A DNA stretch of 64,000 nt from Marinobacter lutaoensis (GTDB lineage Bacteria > Pseudomonadota > Gammaproteobacteria > Pseudomonadales > Oleiphilaceae): positions 62,001 to 126,000 of the forward strand of contig NZ_MSCW01000006.1 of NCBI RefSeq assembly GCF_001981305.1, given 5' to 3'. Shown here piece after piece: positions 46,501-54,828 of the stretch. Both the position numbers and the translations under genes were made by a program. Each line of letters opens with the position of its first letter. The stretch's first letter is position 1. The notes under the pieces are model-generated. The model did not search any database. It was not told the origin of the DNA and saw only the letters and a program-made list of their open reading frames with translations.

Positions 46501-47181
46501 GCGGAAAACTCGGTGGGGATTGGCGGCTCCTACCTCTGTGTCTACGGCATGGAGGGGCCGGGGGGTTACCAGTTTGTGGGCCGCACCCTGCAGATGTGGA
46601 ACCGCTACCGCCGCACCGCGGAGTTCGAAAAGCCCTGGCTGCTGCGCTTTTTTGACCAGATCCGCTTTTACGAGGTCAGCCACGAGGAGCTGCAGCAGAT
46701 CCGGCGGGATTTCCCCCAGGGGCGCTATCCGCTGAAGATTGAGGAAAGCCGCTTCTCCCTGGCCGAGTATGAGCAGTTTATCGCCGCCAACCAGGACGAA
46801 ATCCGGGCCTTTACGGAAGCGCGTAACCGGGCCTTCCGGGAGGAGCTGGAGCGCTGGCATGCCAACGGCCAGTTCAATTTCGAAGTGGAAGAGCCGGAGA
46901 CAGAGATCAGCGAACAGGACTGGCCCGAGGATGCCACCGTGGTGGACAGCCCGGTTTCCGGCAGCGTCTGGCAGACCGAGGTGCAGCCGGGCGATACGGT
47001 CAGGGCGGGCCAGCCCCTGATGATACTGGAGTCCATGAAGATGGAGGTTCCCATCCACGCCCCCTGTGACGGGGTGGTCAGCCAGCTGCTGCTGGCGGCC
47101 GGCAGTCGGGTCAGCGCCGGGCAGGCGCTGGTGGTACTGGAAGATGAAGCGAGCCTGAAGGCAACAGGAGAATGCGCATGA
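43555..47181 (+). CDS. Biotin-dependent guanidine/urea carboxylase
   Basis: Multidomain carboxylase of 1208 residues. Biotin carboxylase is N-terminal (about 1-450; FNKVLIANRGAIATRI, ATP-grasp KSTAGGGGIGMQLC, EVNTRLQVEHGVTE). The carboxyltransferase part follows: a KipA/AHS2-like half (about 455-760; GGTQTTLQDFPGRRGYWDVG, PPSGAFDNRSF) and a KipI/AHS1-like half (about 800-1040). The biotinyl domain is C-terminal, with Lys1162 in the ESMKMEVP motif. It carboxylates guanidine or urea at the cost of ATP. Proteins of this architecture are usually labelled urea carboxylase; the guanidine-I riboswitch and the two deiminase-type subunits favour guanidine as the true substrate. Confidence 0.92.
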   Translation: MFNKVLIANRGAIATRIIRTLKRLGIASVAVHADCDADSLHVRQADEAWNLGEGGAADTYLNMDRLLEIAAQSGAQAIHPGYGFLSENAEFVQRCEAAGIAFIGPRPDQMVDFGLKHRARELAEAAGVPLLPGSGLLTDLAAAKAEAERIGYPVMLKSTAGGGGIGMQLCEDEAGLARAFESVKRLGANNFANDGVFLEKFIARARHIEVQVVGDGEGRALALGDRDCSSQRRNQKVVEECPAPNLDDALREQIQRTAERLLASVNYRNAGTVEFIYDADARQFYFLEVNTRLQVEHGVTEEVYGVDLVEWMLRIAAGEAPDLEAERQRLKPAGHAIQVRLYAEDPWRDFQPCAGLLSQVSFPEGEGIRIDHWIESGIEVPPFFDPMLAKVIVHAENRSAALTKLQQTLAEIQLYGSETNLEYLRALTRDPVLQRGEVTTAYLNSFEFRPARVDVMAGGTQTTLQDFPGRRGYWDVGVPPSGAFDNRSFRLANRLLNNPPEAAGLEITLQGPTLKFATDTQIALTGAPVDARLDGEPVPLWQVVDIAAGQTLQLGRIREAGARAYLAVRGGFQCPPYLGSRATFTLGQFGGHNGRALRAGDVLHLDATAKPVAPATVPESLRPEIGNRWELRVICGPQGAPDFFTEADIRTFFDTDWEIHYNSSRTGIRLIGPQPQWARKDGGEAGLHPSNIHDNAYAFGTVDFTGDMPVILGPDGPSLGGFVCPATVITADLWKLGQLRAGDRVRFVPVTQADAVALEAAQNRAIETLTEVPAPWQPVAPRSPVLARFDAATFGDEIVCRAAGDHFLLVEYGPQELDIRLRFRAHALMQWLQQHPLEGIHELTPGIRSLQIHYDSQTLSQQALLAHVERGERELSTRLTELSVPSRIVHIPLSWDDVACRLAIEKYDQSVRKNAPWCPSNLEFIRRINGLDSIEAVKEIVFSASYLVMGLGDVYLGAPVATPVDPRHRLVTTKYNPARTWTAENSVGIGGSYLCVYGMEGPGGYQFVGRTLQMWNRYRRTAEFEKPWLLRFFDQIRFYEVSHEELQQIRRDFPQGRYPLKIEESRFSLAEYEQFIAANQDEIRAFTEARNRAFREELERWHANGQFNFEVEEPETEISEQDWPEDATVVDSPVSGSVWQTEVQPGDTVRAGQPLMILESMKMEVPIHAPCDGVVSQLLLAAGSRVSAGQALVVLEDEASLKATGECA

Positions 47182-48992
47182 AAACCGATATGACCATCAA
47201 GGCTCTGCAGACAGCCTACGCCGAGGGGCGGACCACACCGGCACAGGTGATGGCACAGATCCGCCAGCGTGCCGCTGAATATGAGAAGCGCAACATCTGG
47301 ATACACCTGCTAAGTCGCGCTGAGCAGAAACCCTGGCTGGATGCCCTGGCGGACAAGGATCCGGCCCGGCATCCGCTCTGGGGCATTCCCTTTGCCATCA
47401 AGGACAATATTGATCTGGCCGGCATCCCCACCACCGCCGGCTGCCCGGCCTTTGCCTATACCCCGGAAGCCTCGGCACAGGTGGTGCAACAGCTGATCGA
47501 CGCCGGCGCCATTCCGGTGGGCAAGACCAATCTGGACCAGTTCGCCACCGGCCTCAACGGTACCCGTTCCCCCTACGGACCCTGCCGCAACGCCTTTGAT
47601 CCGGAGTACATCTCCGGTGGCTCCAGTTCCGGCTCCGCTGTGGCGGTGGCACTGGGGCTGGCCAGTTTCAGTCTGGGCACGGACACCGCCGGCTCCGGAC
47701 GGGTGCCCGCCTGTTTCAACAATCTGGTGGGGCTCAAGCCCACCAAGGGGCTGCTCTCATCCACCGGGCTGGTACCCGCCTGCCGCTCACTGGACTGCAT
47801 CAGCATCTTTGCCCTTGATACCGATGATGCGGACCGGGTGCTGGCCTGTGCCGAGGGCTTCGACCCGCGAGACGGCTACAGCCGCCGCAACCGCTTTGAC
47901 AACAGCTCCCGCCAGTACGGCCTGCACACCGGCCCCCTGCGTCTGGGTATTCTGGCCGACGACCAGCTCAGATTCTTTGGCGACAGGGACTACGAACAGG
48001 CCTACCGACAGACTCTGACAGCGCTGGAACAGGCGGGCGTGGAGCTGGTGACCATCGACTATGCCCCCTTCGACGAGGCCGCCCGGCTGCTCTACGAGGG
48101 GCCCTGGGTGGCGGAGCGCTACATCGCCTGTGAACCCCTGCTCAAACGGCAGCCGGACGCCATCCACCCGGTGGTGCGGGCCATTGTGGAACCGGGCGGA
48201 GAGCCGCGGGCCACGGATCTGTTCCGGGCTCAGTACCGGCTGCAGGAACTGCGGCTGGCCTGCATGGCTCAGATGGAAGGGCTGGACTGCCTGCTGACCC
48301 CCACCGCCGGTCGGCTGTTCACGGTGGACGAGATGCTGGCCGAGCCCATTCTCTACAACGCCCAGCTGGGCTACTACACCAACTTTATGAACCTGCTCGA
48401 CATGACCTCGGTGGCCGTGCCTACGGCCTTTACCGCCCGGGGCCTGCCCTTTGGCGTAACCCTGGTGGGGGATCACTTCAGCGACCGCATGCTGCTGTCC
48501 ATTGCCAACCGCATCCGCCAGATCCTGCCCCTGCCCCTGGGGGCTCTGGAGATTGCCGGCAGCGCAACGGCCGCGCCGCCCTGCAGGGACAGCCGGTATA
48601 CGGAGCTGCTGGTGTGCGGTGCACACCTGGAGGGACAGCCGCTGAACTGGCAGCTGACCGAGCGCGGCGGCCGCCTCAAGGCCTGCACCACCACTGCCGC
48701 AAGCTACAGGCTTTACGCCCTGGCCGGGGGACCGCCACAGCGCCCGGCGCTGGTCCGGGACGAGCAGCAGGGGGCGGCCATCGAGGTGGAGATCTGGTCC
48801 CTGCCCACGGCGGAGCTGGGCAGTTTCGTCGCCGCCATTCCCGCGCCCCTGGGCATCGGCAAGGTGGAACTGGCGGACGGGCGCTGGGTCAGTGGTTTCA
48901 TCTGTGAAGCTTCCGGCCTGAGCGGCGCCACCGACATCACCGCCTGCGGTGGCTGGCGAGTATGGCTGCAAAGCCAGTCCACCTGCAGCTGA
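47178..48992 (+). CDS. atzF: Allophanate hydrolase
   Basis: Last enzyme of the pathway, splitting allophanate to ammonia and CO2. The 604-residue protein has an amidase-signature domain (about 1-440) with Lys in AIKDNIDLAGIPTTAGCP, cis-Ser in SGGSSSGSAVAVALG and nucleophile Ser in GTDTAGSGRVPA, and the C-terminal gamma-glutamyl-cyclotransferase-like domain of full-length AtzF (about 460-604). I choose the ATG at 47178 because AGGAG lies 7 bases before it and it forms a 4-base ATGA overlap with the carboxylase stop; the ATG at 47172 is too close to that site. Confidence 0.92.
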   Translation: MKTDMTIKALQTAYAEGRTTPAQVMAQIRQRAAEYEKRNIWIHLLSRAEQKPWLDALADKDPARHPLWGIPFAIKDNIDLAGIPTTAGCPAFAYTPEASAQVVQQLIDAGAIPVGKTNLDQFATGLNGTRSPYGPCRNAFDPEYISGGSSSGSAVAVALGLASFSLGTDTAGSGRVPACFNNLVGLKPTKGLLSSTGLVPACRSLDCISIFALDTDDADRVLACAEGFDPRDGYSRRNRFDNSSRQYGLHTGPLRLGILADDQLRFFGDRDYEQAYRQTLTALEQAGVELVTIDYAPFDEAARLLYEGPWVAERYIACEPLLKRQPDAIHPVVRAIVEPGGEPRATDLFRAQYRLQELRLACMAQMEGLDCLLTPTAGRLFTVDEMLAEPILYNAQLGYYTNFMNLLDMTSVAVPTAFTARGLPFGVTLVGDHFSDRMLLSIANRIRQILPLPLGALEIAGSATAAPPCRDSRYTELLVCGAHLEGQPLNWQLTERGGRLKACTTTAASYRLYALAGGPPQRPALVRDEQQGAAIEVEIWSLPTAELGSFVAAIPAPLGIGKVELADGRWVSGFICEASGLSGATDITACGGWRVWLQSQSTCS

Positions 48993-49010
48993 TGCAGTAG
49001 CATCAGCTGC
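48985..49010. repeat. Perfect 11-bp stem-loop over the atzF stop codon
   Basis: GCAGCTGATGC (48985-48995) pairs with GCATCAGCTGC (49000-49010) across an AGTA tetraloop; the stop codon of atzF lies within the left arm. No T run follows on either strand, so it is not a standard terminator. It may stabilise the 3' end of the guanidine operon mRNA or help a Rho-type stop. Confidence 0.6.
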
Positions 49011-49127
49011 CACCAGAGTGTCGGCGGGTCCTGCAAGCGATTGCCCGGTACGGGGGCGCTGAGCGATCAGGGCCGGGCCTGCGGCAGGGGATGAGAAGGT
49101 AGCGGCGGAAGGCGGCCTAGGGAGTCT

Positions 49128-49955
49128 TTATTTGAGCAATCGTTCGACAAATTCGGCAAAACCGAATCCTCCGCTGGCCGAAGTGATATAGCGCGGGGGG
49201 TGGGGCAGGCTGTCCAGAAAGGGGGCGATGTTGGCCACGCCCACACTGTAGGGGAAGTGGGCAAACATGGCGGCATCGTTGCCGGAATCACCGATAAAGG
49301 CCACTTCATGGGTGGAGATCGGCTGTCCGCTTCTGGCTGCTTCCTGTTCCAGCCAGGCCTGAGCGGTGCTGGCCTTGTCGTAATCGCCCAGCCAGGCGTT
49401 GATGTGAATGGAGCTGAGGCGCGCCTGTACGCCGGCCTGGTGCAGCAGTGTCAGCAGCCGCTCCCGCTCTTCCCGGCTGGCCTGCCACTGCTGGCCGATG
49501 TCGAAGGCGATATCGGTCTCCCGATAGGGCTGGTCGTCGGTGGGGCGGGCAAAGTCATGCTGTGTGCTCAACCGTTGCTGCAGGCGCTGCAGCAGGGCGC
49601 GGTTGCGGGTTCTTTCCACCAGTGGCTGCCGATAGGTGCGCTTCATGGTGCCCCGATCATCGGGCTGGATCCAGAAGGCGCCGTTTTCACCGATCACGGC
49701 GCTTACCGGCCAGGTGCGGGCGATGCAGTCGCACCAGCCGGCGCAGGCGCCGGTGACCGGAATCACCTGAATGCCGGCACGCTGCAGCCGATCCAGCGCG
49801 ACGAAGGTCTCCACCGGCAGGCGGCCCTGCCAGGTCAGGGTGTCGTCCACGTCAGTGAACAGATAGCGGATGCGGTGTTCCAGCCGCTCCGGCAGGGGGC
49901 CGGGCCTGGGGGGTTGAGTCGGTGTTACATCCTCGGGACAGGGTGCGGGCATCAT
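49128..49955 (-). CDS. HAD-IIB family sugar-phosphatase-like hydrolase
   Basis: Haloacid-dehalogenase-type phosphatase of 275 residues. Motif I is FTDVDDTLTW (nucleophile DVD), motif II VIPVTGACAGW, and motif IV FIGDSGNDAAMF; the cap between resembles the sucrose-phosphate/mannosyl-3-phosphoglycerate phosphatase type. A Pro-rich N-terminal stretch of about 25 residues precedes the fold. It is the last gene of a six-gene operon with a Ugp-like importer, overlapping the permease by 4 bases, so it probably dephosphorylates a phosphorylated sugar or polyol linked to that uptake (inference). Confidence 0.85.
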   Translation of the reverse strand: MMPAPCPEDVTPTQPPRPGPLPERLEHRIRYLFTDVDDTLTWQGRLPVETFVALDRLQRAGIQVIPVTGACAGWCDCIARTWPVSAVIGENGAFWIQPDDRGTMKRTYRQPLVERTRNRALLQRLQQRLSTQHDFARPTDDQPYRETDIAFDIGQQWQASREERERLLTLLHQAGVQARLSSIHINAWLGDYDKASTAQAWLEQEAARSGQPISTHEVAFIGDSGNDAAMFAHFPYSVGVANIAPFLDSLPHPPRYITSASGGFGFAEFVERLLK

Positions 49956-50764
49956 TTCAGTCCTGCATGCATAAATGAGTGGACAAAGCGGCGCTGGAAC
50001 AGCAGAAACAGGGCCAGCAGTGGGCTTATGGCGATCAGAGTACCGGCACAGATCACCGGCCAGTCGACGCCGGATTCAGGGGCGCCAAAGATTGCCAGCC
50101 CCACGGTCAGGGGGCGGCTCTGTTCGGTGTTGGTCACCACCAGCGGCCAGAGAAAGTTGTTCCAGTGGTGGCTGACGGAGACCAGACCGTAGGCCAGATA
50201 GGTGGGTTTGGCCAGGGGGACGTAGACCTTCCACAGCACCCCCAGACGGGAGCAGCCCTCCAGTCGTGCGGCGTCCTCCAGCTCCTGGGGCACACCCTTG
50301 AAGGTTTGCCGCAGCAGAAAGATGCCAAAGGCGCTGGCCATGTAGGGCAGCCCCACGCCGAGTGGCGTGTCGATCAGGTCCAGCCCGGCCAGGGTACGGT
50401 AGTTTTCCACGATCAGGATCTCCGGTACTACCATCAGTTGCAGCAGAACCAGAGCGAACACCATACCCCGGCCGGGAAAGGGCATCCGCGCCAAGGCGTA
50501 GCCGGCAAGGGTACAAAGTAGCAGTTGCCCGGCCAGAATCAGGCCGGTAATGATCAGGGTGTTCAGCATGTAGGTGACAAAGGGTGCCTGCTGCCAGGCG
50601 GTCACAAAGTGTTCCCCGGTCAGGGGGGCGAAAGGATCAAAATGGGTGGTGAACTGTGCTCCATGGGTGGCGGCCCAGAGTGCGTAGATCAGGGGCATGA
50701 TCCACAGCAGCCCCAGCCACCAGGCGGCAGCGGTGGTGAGAGCTCTGGTCAGACGATTAGTCAT
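49952..50764 (-). CDS. Sugar/polyol ABC transporter permease (UgpE/MalG-like)
   Basis: Inner-membrane permease of 270 residues with about six helices and an EAA loop LEDAARLEGCSRLGVLWKVYVPLAKP. The GlpQ/MalG family placement is clear, the substrate is not. The stop overlaps the HAD gene by 4 bases and the start lies 9 bases after the other permease. Confidence 0.9.
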   Translation of the reverse strand: MTNRLTRALTTAAAWWLGLLWIMPLIYALWAATHGAQFTTHFDPFAPLTGEHFVTAWQQAPFVTYMLNTLIITGLILAGQLLLCTLAGYALARMPFPGRGMVFALVLLQLMVVPEILIVENYRTLAGLDLIDTPLGVGLPYMASAFGIFLLRQTFKGVPQELEDAARLEGCSRLGVLWKVYVPLAKPTYLAYGLVSVSHHWNNFLWPLVVTNTEQSRPLTVGLAIFGAPESGVDWPVICAGTLIAISPLLALFLLFQRRFVHSFMHAGLK

Positions 50765-50773
50765 GGCAGCTCC

Positions 50774-51646
50774 TTAGCGATAGTGGATACGACGTTCAAG
50801 CAGGGTGAACTGCAGCAGCGCCAGCAGGATCAGCAGTACCAGCAGCACCAGGGTGAGGGTGGCGGCATAGTTGCTGTCGAAGAAGGCGAAGGCGTTTTCG
50901 TAGATGTAGTAGAGCAGCAGATTGGTGGCGTTGTTGGGGCCGCCCTTGGTCAGGATGAACAGGTGGTCCACCAGCTTGAAGGCGTTGAGCACGGCGTTGA
51001 CCAGCACAAAGAGGCTGGTTGGCATCAGCAGGGGCAGGGTCAGGCGGCGGAAACGGTACCAGGGACTGGCTCCTTCCAGCGCCGCCGCAGCGTAGAGGTC
51101 GGGGTTCAGTCCCTGGAGGGCCGCCAGGTAGAAGATCATGAAGAAGCCGGCCTCCTTCCAGATGGTCATCAGCATCAGGCTGGGCAGGGCCCAGTCCGGA
51201 TCCCCCAGCCAGTTGATACTGTCCAGCCCCAGGCTGCCCAGCAGTTGGTTGAACAGGCCGATCTCCGGGCTGTAGAAGAACAGCCAGATATTGGCGACGG
51301 CAATCATGGGCAGCATGGTGGGAGTGAAATAGGCCAGCCGCAGAGCGGTGCGGCCGCGAATCCGGCTGTTGACCCACAGGGCCATCACCAGGGCCAGTAC
51401 CATGGAGGTGGGTACCGTGCCCAGGGCGTACCAGAGGTTGTTGCTCAGCGCCTGCCAGAACACCTCGTCATCCAGCAGCATGCGGTAGTTGTCGAGCCCG
51501 GCAAACTCGGCCTGTTCGCCGCTGCGGGCGGGCAGGTACAGGGAGTGCCAGAGTGTGCTCAGAGCGGGTATATGGGTAAAGGCCAGTAGCATGACCAGTG
51601 CCGGCAACAGCATCAGCCAGGCGTGTAGCCAGGTACGTTGGTTCAT
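50774..51646 (-). CDS. Sugar/polyol ABC transporter permease (UgpA/MalF-like)
   Basis: First permease subunit, 290 residues, six predicted helices, EAA loop LYAAAALEGASPWYRFRRLTLPLLMPTS. Its partner follows on the same strand. The 78-base gap before it holds a stem-loop. Confidence 0.9.
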   Translation of the reverse strand: MNQRTWLHAWLMLLPALVMLLAFTHIPALSTLWHSLYLPARSGEQAEFAGLDNYRMLLDDEVFWQALSNNLWYALGTVPTSMVLALVMALWVNSRIRGRTALRLAYFTPTMLPMIAVANIWLFFYSPEIGLFNQLLGSLGLDSINWLGDPDWALPSLMLMTIWKEAGFFMIFYLAALQGLNPDLYAAAALEGASPWYRFRRLTLPLLMPTSLFVLVNAVLNAFKLVDHLFILTKGGPNNATNLLLYYIYENAFAFFDSNYAATLTLVLLVLLILLALLQFTLLERRIHYR

Positions 51647-51679
51647 CGGGTCACCCTGGAGAGAGTCGAATACCGGAGA

Positions 51680-51705
51680 GCCTGGGGCGCTTGCTCACCC
51701 CAGGC
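51680..51705 (-). promoter_or_regulatory. Intercistronic stem-loop between binding protein and permease genes
   Basis: An 8-bp GC-rich stem (51680-51687 with 51698-51705, 10-base loop, core CCTGGGG/CCCCAGG) with no T run. Hairpins at this place in ABC operons, as in malE-malF, protect the upstream binding-protein mRNA and so raise its level over the permeases; the same role is inferred here. Confidence 0.5.
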
Positions 51706-51724
51706 GGTTGGATCAATACCGGAA

Positions 51725-53002
51725 TCAGTAGCGGGACAGTATGCGCTCTGCCTGTTTCTGGGCCGCATTCAGCGCGGCCTCCGGTTCGGCCTGGCCGTTC
51801 AGAACCGACTGGATGGCGTCATCCAGCAGTTTGCGGATGCGACCGGCCTGGTGGGTGGCCAGCTCGGCGGTAGCGTACTTGAGCTGATCCCGAGCCACTG
51901 CCGCCTGCGGGAACTCCTTGATATACCGGCTCAGGGCCTCGGTTTCATAGGCAGCCGGGCTGACGCCAATGTAGCCAGTTTCAATGCTCCAGTGAGCAGC
52001 CTGTTCTGGAGAGGTCATGAAGCGGACCAGTTTGAGGGCAGCACGGCGCTCTTCCGGGGTCGATTGTTTGAAAATGTAGAAGTTGCCGCCTCCTGTGGGT
52101 GAGCCGAAGTTCTTGCGAGCCGGCAGCATGGCAACACCAAAGTCAAAGTCCGCATTCCTTTTGACCGCAGTCAGACTGCCGGTAGAGTGCCACATGATGG
52201 CGGTTTTCTGTTCCAGGAAGTTCTGGCGCAGGGTGCCCCATTCAATGGTTCCTTCCGGCATGACACCGTATCGGCTGCCCAGGTCACGCCAGTACTCCAG
52301 GGCCTCAACCACGCCAGGCTTGTTGAACCATGTCTGGTTGCCAGCACTGTTCATCAGCACTTCGCCGTTCTGTTTGGCCAGGGCGCCAAACATCCAGTAG
52401 GGGTAGCCGGTGGAGGGAATCATGACACCCCAGCGCTCCACCTGCCCCCTGGCATCGGTCTTCACCAGCTTCTGCCCCATCTCGACCAGTTCATCCCAGT
52501 TTTGCGGGGGACGCTCCGGGTCCAGGCCGGCCTCGCGGAAGGCATCCTTGTTGTAGTACATCACGATGGTGGAACGCTGGAAGGGAATACCGTAGGTGAC
52601 GCCATCCACCTTGCCGTTTTCCATCAGGGCGGGATAAAAGCTGTTGAGCCACTGGCGCTCCTCGTCCGTTTCCACCAGCTCATCAAAGGGGATGATCGCG
52701 TCCTGGTCCATCAGTTCGTGAACATCGATGGAGAACATGACCGAAAGCTGAGCCGGCTGACCGCTTTTCAGTGCTGCCAGCGCCTTGACCCTCGCGTCAT
52801 TGTAGTTGCCGGCATAGATGGCATTGACCTCGATCTCCGGGTTCTGCTGTTCAAACTGCTCGATCATGCCATCCACCACCTGAGTGAGGGGACCGCCGAC
52901 AGAGACCGGGTAGTACATGGTCAGTTCAGTCTTGGCCTGGGCGGCAATGGCGACCAGGGAGGCAAGGCCAGCGGCCAGCAGACGTTTGGTTCTAGACAAC
53001 AT
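51725..53002 (-). CDS. Extracellular solute-binding protein (UgpB-like)
   Basis: Periplasmic binding protein of 425 residues, family 1 fold, with signal peptide ending at AAQAK (about residue 24). Segments such as LTMYYPVSVGGPLTQVVDGMIEQFEQQNPEIEVNAIYAGNY and FPALMENGKVDGVTYGIPFQRST match the glycerol-3-phosphate-binding UgpB group more than maltose-binding proteins. The ligand could be glycerol 3-phosphate, a glycerophosphodiester or another polyol. It starts within the last 11 bases of the ATPase gene. Confidence 0.9.
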   Translation of the reverse strand: MLSRTKRLLAAGLASLVAIAAQAKTELTMYYPVSVGGPLTQVVDGMIEQFEQQNPEIEVNAIYAGNYNDARVKALAALKSGQPAQLSVMFSIDVHELMDQDAIIPFDELVETDEERQWLNSFYPALMENGKVDGVTYGIPFQRSTIVMYYNKDAFREAGLDPERPPQNWDELVEMGQKLVKTDARGQVERWGVMIPSTGYPYWMFGALAKQNGEVLMNSAGNQTWFNKPGVVEALEYWRDLGSRYGVMPEGTIEWGTLRQNFLEQKTAIMWHSTGSLTAVKRNADFDFGVAMLPARKNFGSPTGGGNFYIFKQSTPEERRAALKLVRFMTSPEQAAHWSIETGYIGVSPAAYETEALSRYIKEFPQAAVARDQLKYATAELATHQAGRIRKLLDDAIQSVLNGQAEPEAALNAAQKQAERILSRY

Positions 53003-54035
53003 GGGTAGGCTCCGTTTGTATCAGTGGATGGTCGGGTGTTGCAAAATCCCTGTTCAGTCGCTCTCCGCTGTGGAGACAGAAGTGGTGCTCCTGGGTCGAG
53101 GGCCAGGCGAGCTTCAGTTCGCTGTGCAGCGCCAGGCACTGATGGCCGGGCAGGCGCAGCTTGAGGATCTGGTTGTCGTGCCCGGGCAAGGCCGCATCGA
53201 TAATGGTGTCGGCCCCTTGGTAATCGACATGCACAACCCGCGCGTCTACCCCCTGCTGTTGCAGGGTCACATGTTCCGGACGGATGCCGAGCAGCCGTTC
53301 GCCACAGCGGATGAGGTTCATGGGGGGGTTACCGATGAAACGGGCCACAAAGGTGTTTTGTGGCTGGCTGTAGAGCGTTTCCGGGGGACCGTACTGGGCC
53401 ACTCTGCCCTGGTTCATCAGAATGATACGATCGGCCATGCTCATCGCTTCCACCTGGTCGTGGGTGACATAGAGCACGGTCATTCCCAGCTGCTGCTGCA
53501 GGGCTCTGAGTTCGACCCGCATCTCGTTGCGCAGCCGGGCATCCAGGTTGGAGAGGGGTTCGTCCATCAGGCACAGGGGGGCTTCAGCCACTATCGCCCG
53601 GGCCAGGGCCACGCGCTGACACTGACCGCCGGAGAGCTGGCCAGGCTTCTTGTGCAGCTGGGGGCCCAGATCAACCAGTTCCGTCACCCGGCGCAGGCGG
53701 CGCTGGCGTTCGGCGGGGGGCACCCGACGGGCCTTGAGGCCGAACAGAATGTTCTCCTCCACACTCAGGTGGGGGAAGAGGGCGTAGGACTGAAACACCA
53801 TCGCCAGCTGGCGCTGGCCCGGCGGCAGCCGGGTGATGTCGCGGCCGTTGAGTTGCAGCCTCCCGCTGTCGGGCTGCTCCAGCCCGGCGATCATTTTCAG
53901 GGTGGTGGACTTGCCACAGCCGGAGGGGCCGAGCAGGGCGACAAACTCCCCCTGTTCAATGCGGAAGGTGAGATCGTCGACCGCCTGAACCCCGGCCCAG
54001 CCCTTGTTCAGGGATTGCACCTCAAGTTGGCTCAT
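52992..54035 (-). CDS. Sugar/polyol ABC transporter ATP-binding protein (UgpC/MalK-like)
   Basis: ATPase of 347 residues: Walker A GPSGCGKST, signature LSGGQCQRV (Cys in place of the usual Gln-rich QQ), Walker B LCLMDEPLSNLDARLR, H-loop VTHDQVEAM, and a C-terminal TOBE-type regulatory domain (about 240-347, RPEHVTLQQQGVDARVVHVDYQGADTII). The ATG at 54035 is used because family similarity starts there; 32 more codons upstream would lie within the regulator gene. It overlaps the regulator by 14 bases and the binding-protein gene by 11. Confidence 0.92.
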   Translation of the reverse strand: MSQLEVQSLNKGWAGVQAVDDLTFRIEQGEFVALLGPSGCGKSTTLKMIAGLEQPDSGRLQLNGRDITRLPPGQRQLAMVFQSYALFPHLSVEENILFGLKARRVPPAERQRRLRRVTELVDLGPQLHKKPGQLSGGQCQRVALARAIVAEAPLCLMDEPLSNLDARLRNEMRVELRALQQQLGMTVLYVTHDQVEAMSMADRIILMNQGRVAQYGPPETLYSQPQNTFVARFIGNPPMNLIRCGERLLGIRPEHVTLQQQGVDARVVHVDYQGADTIIDAALPGHDNQILKLRLPGHQCLALHSELKLAWPSTQEHHFCLHSGERLNRDFATPDHPLIQTEPTHVV

Positions 54036-54828
54036 CCGTGTGTTCCTCTGTTGGCATGCTGGTACAGACCAGTTCGGTTTCGGTATGGGCCAGCAGGGCG
54101 TGCACTTCCGGCGGCAGGCGGTCGGTGACAAAGATGTTGACCTCCTCCAGCAGCCCGGTGCGCACTGGAGCGTTGCGCAGGTACTTACTGCTGTCCGCCA
54201 CCAGAATGCTCTGATCGGCGCAGTCGATAATGGCCCTGGACAGATGTGATTCCTCCGGTGAGAAATCCATCAGTTCACCCCGAGCGCTCAGGCCTCCGAT
54301 ACCGAAGATGCCGTAGTTGACCTGGAAGCGGCGCAGAAAACGGGTGGTGTCCTCCCCCATCAGATCCTGGTCCGCAGGGCGGATACGGCCGCCGGCCACC
54401 AAGGTTTCGATCCGGGGGTTATGGCATAGGGTGATGGCGGCGTTCAGATTGTTGGTGATCACCTGCAACCCGGGATGATCCAGCAGCGCCTGGGCCACCT
54501 GCTGGGGCGTGGTCCCTATGCCCAGAAAAATGGAGGCACCTTCCGGCAGCCGTTTCGCCACCGCCTGGGCGATGGCACGCTTGGCCTCCAGATTGATCAC
54601 CTGTCGATTGGAAAACGACAGGTTCCGGTTCTGACGTGGCCAGGTGATGCCGCCGTGTACCCGCTGCACCAGTCCCCGGTTGCTGAGTTCATTGAGATCC
54701 TTGCGGATGGTCTGTACCGAGACCTGAAAGGCTTCAGTCAGTTCGCTGCTGTCCAGGCGGCCATCCGTCTGGGCGAGCATGGCAAGGATCTGCTGTTGTC
54801 GTGTTGACAGGTTCATGAGGTTTCGCAT
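54022..54828 (-). CDS. DeoR/GlpR-family transcriptional regulator
   Basis: Repressor-type protein of 268 residues: N-terminal DeoR helix-turn-helix (about 8-60, RQQQILAMLAQTDGRLDSSELTEAFQVSVQTIRKDLNEL) and a DeoRC sugar-phosphate sensor domain (about 75-235, IFLGIGTTPQQVAQAL, ITNNLNAA, GIGGLSARGELMDFS). It is the first gene of the importer operon, probably autoregulates it, and a phosphorylated sugar or polyol is the expected effector. Confidence 0.9.
   Translation of the reverse strand: MRNLMNLSTRQQQILAMLAQTDGRLDSSELTEAFQVSVQTIRKDLNELSNRGLVQRVHGGITWPRQNRNLSFSNRQVINLEAKRAIAQAVAKRLPEGASIFLGIGTTPQQVAQALLDHPGLQVITNNLNAAITLCHNPRIETLVAGGRIRPADQDLMGEDTTRFLRRFQVNYGIFGIGGLSARGELMDFSPEESHLSRAIIDCADQSILVADSSKYLRNAPVRTGLLEEVNIFVTDRLPPEVHALLAHTETELVCTSMPTEEHTDEPT

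Noticed and set aside
43480..47058. Open frame of 1192 codons on the minus strand
   Set aside because: Antisense to the biotin-dependent carboxylase, whose domains and biotin site are all in the plus-strand frame.
47172..47177. ATG at 47172 as the atzF start
   Set aside because: It lies one base after the AGGAG ribosome site; the ATG at 47178 has proper spacing and the ATGA overlap.
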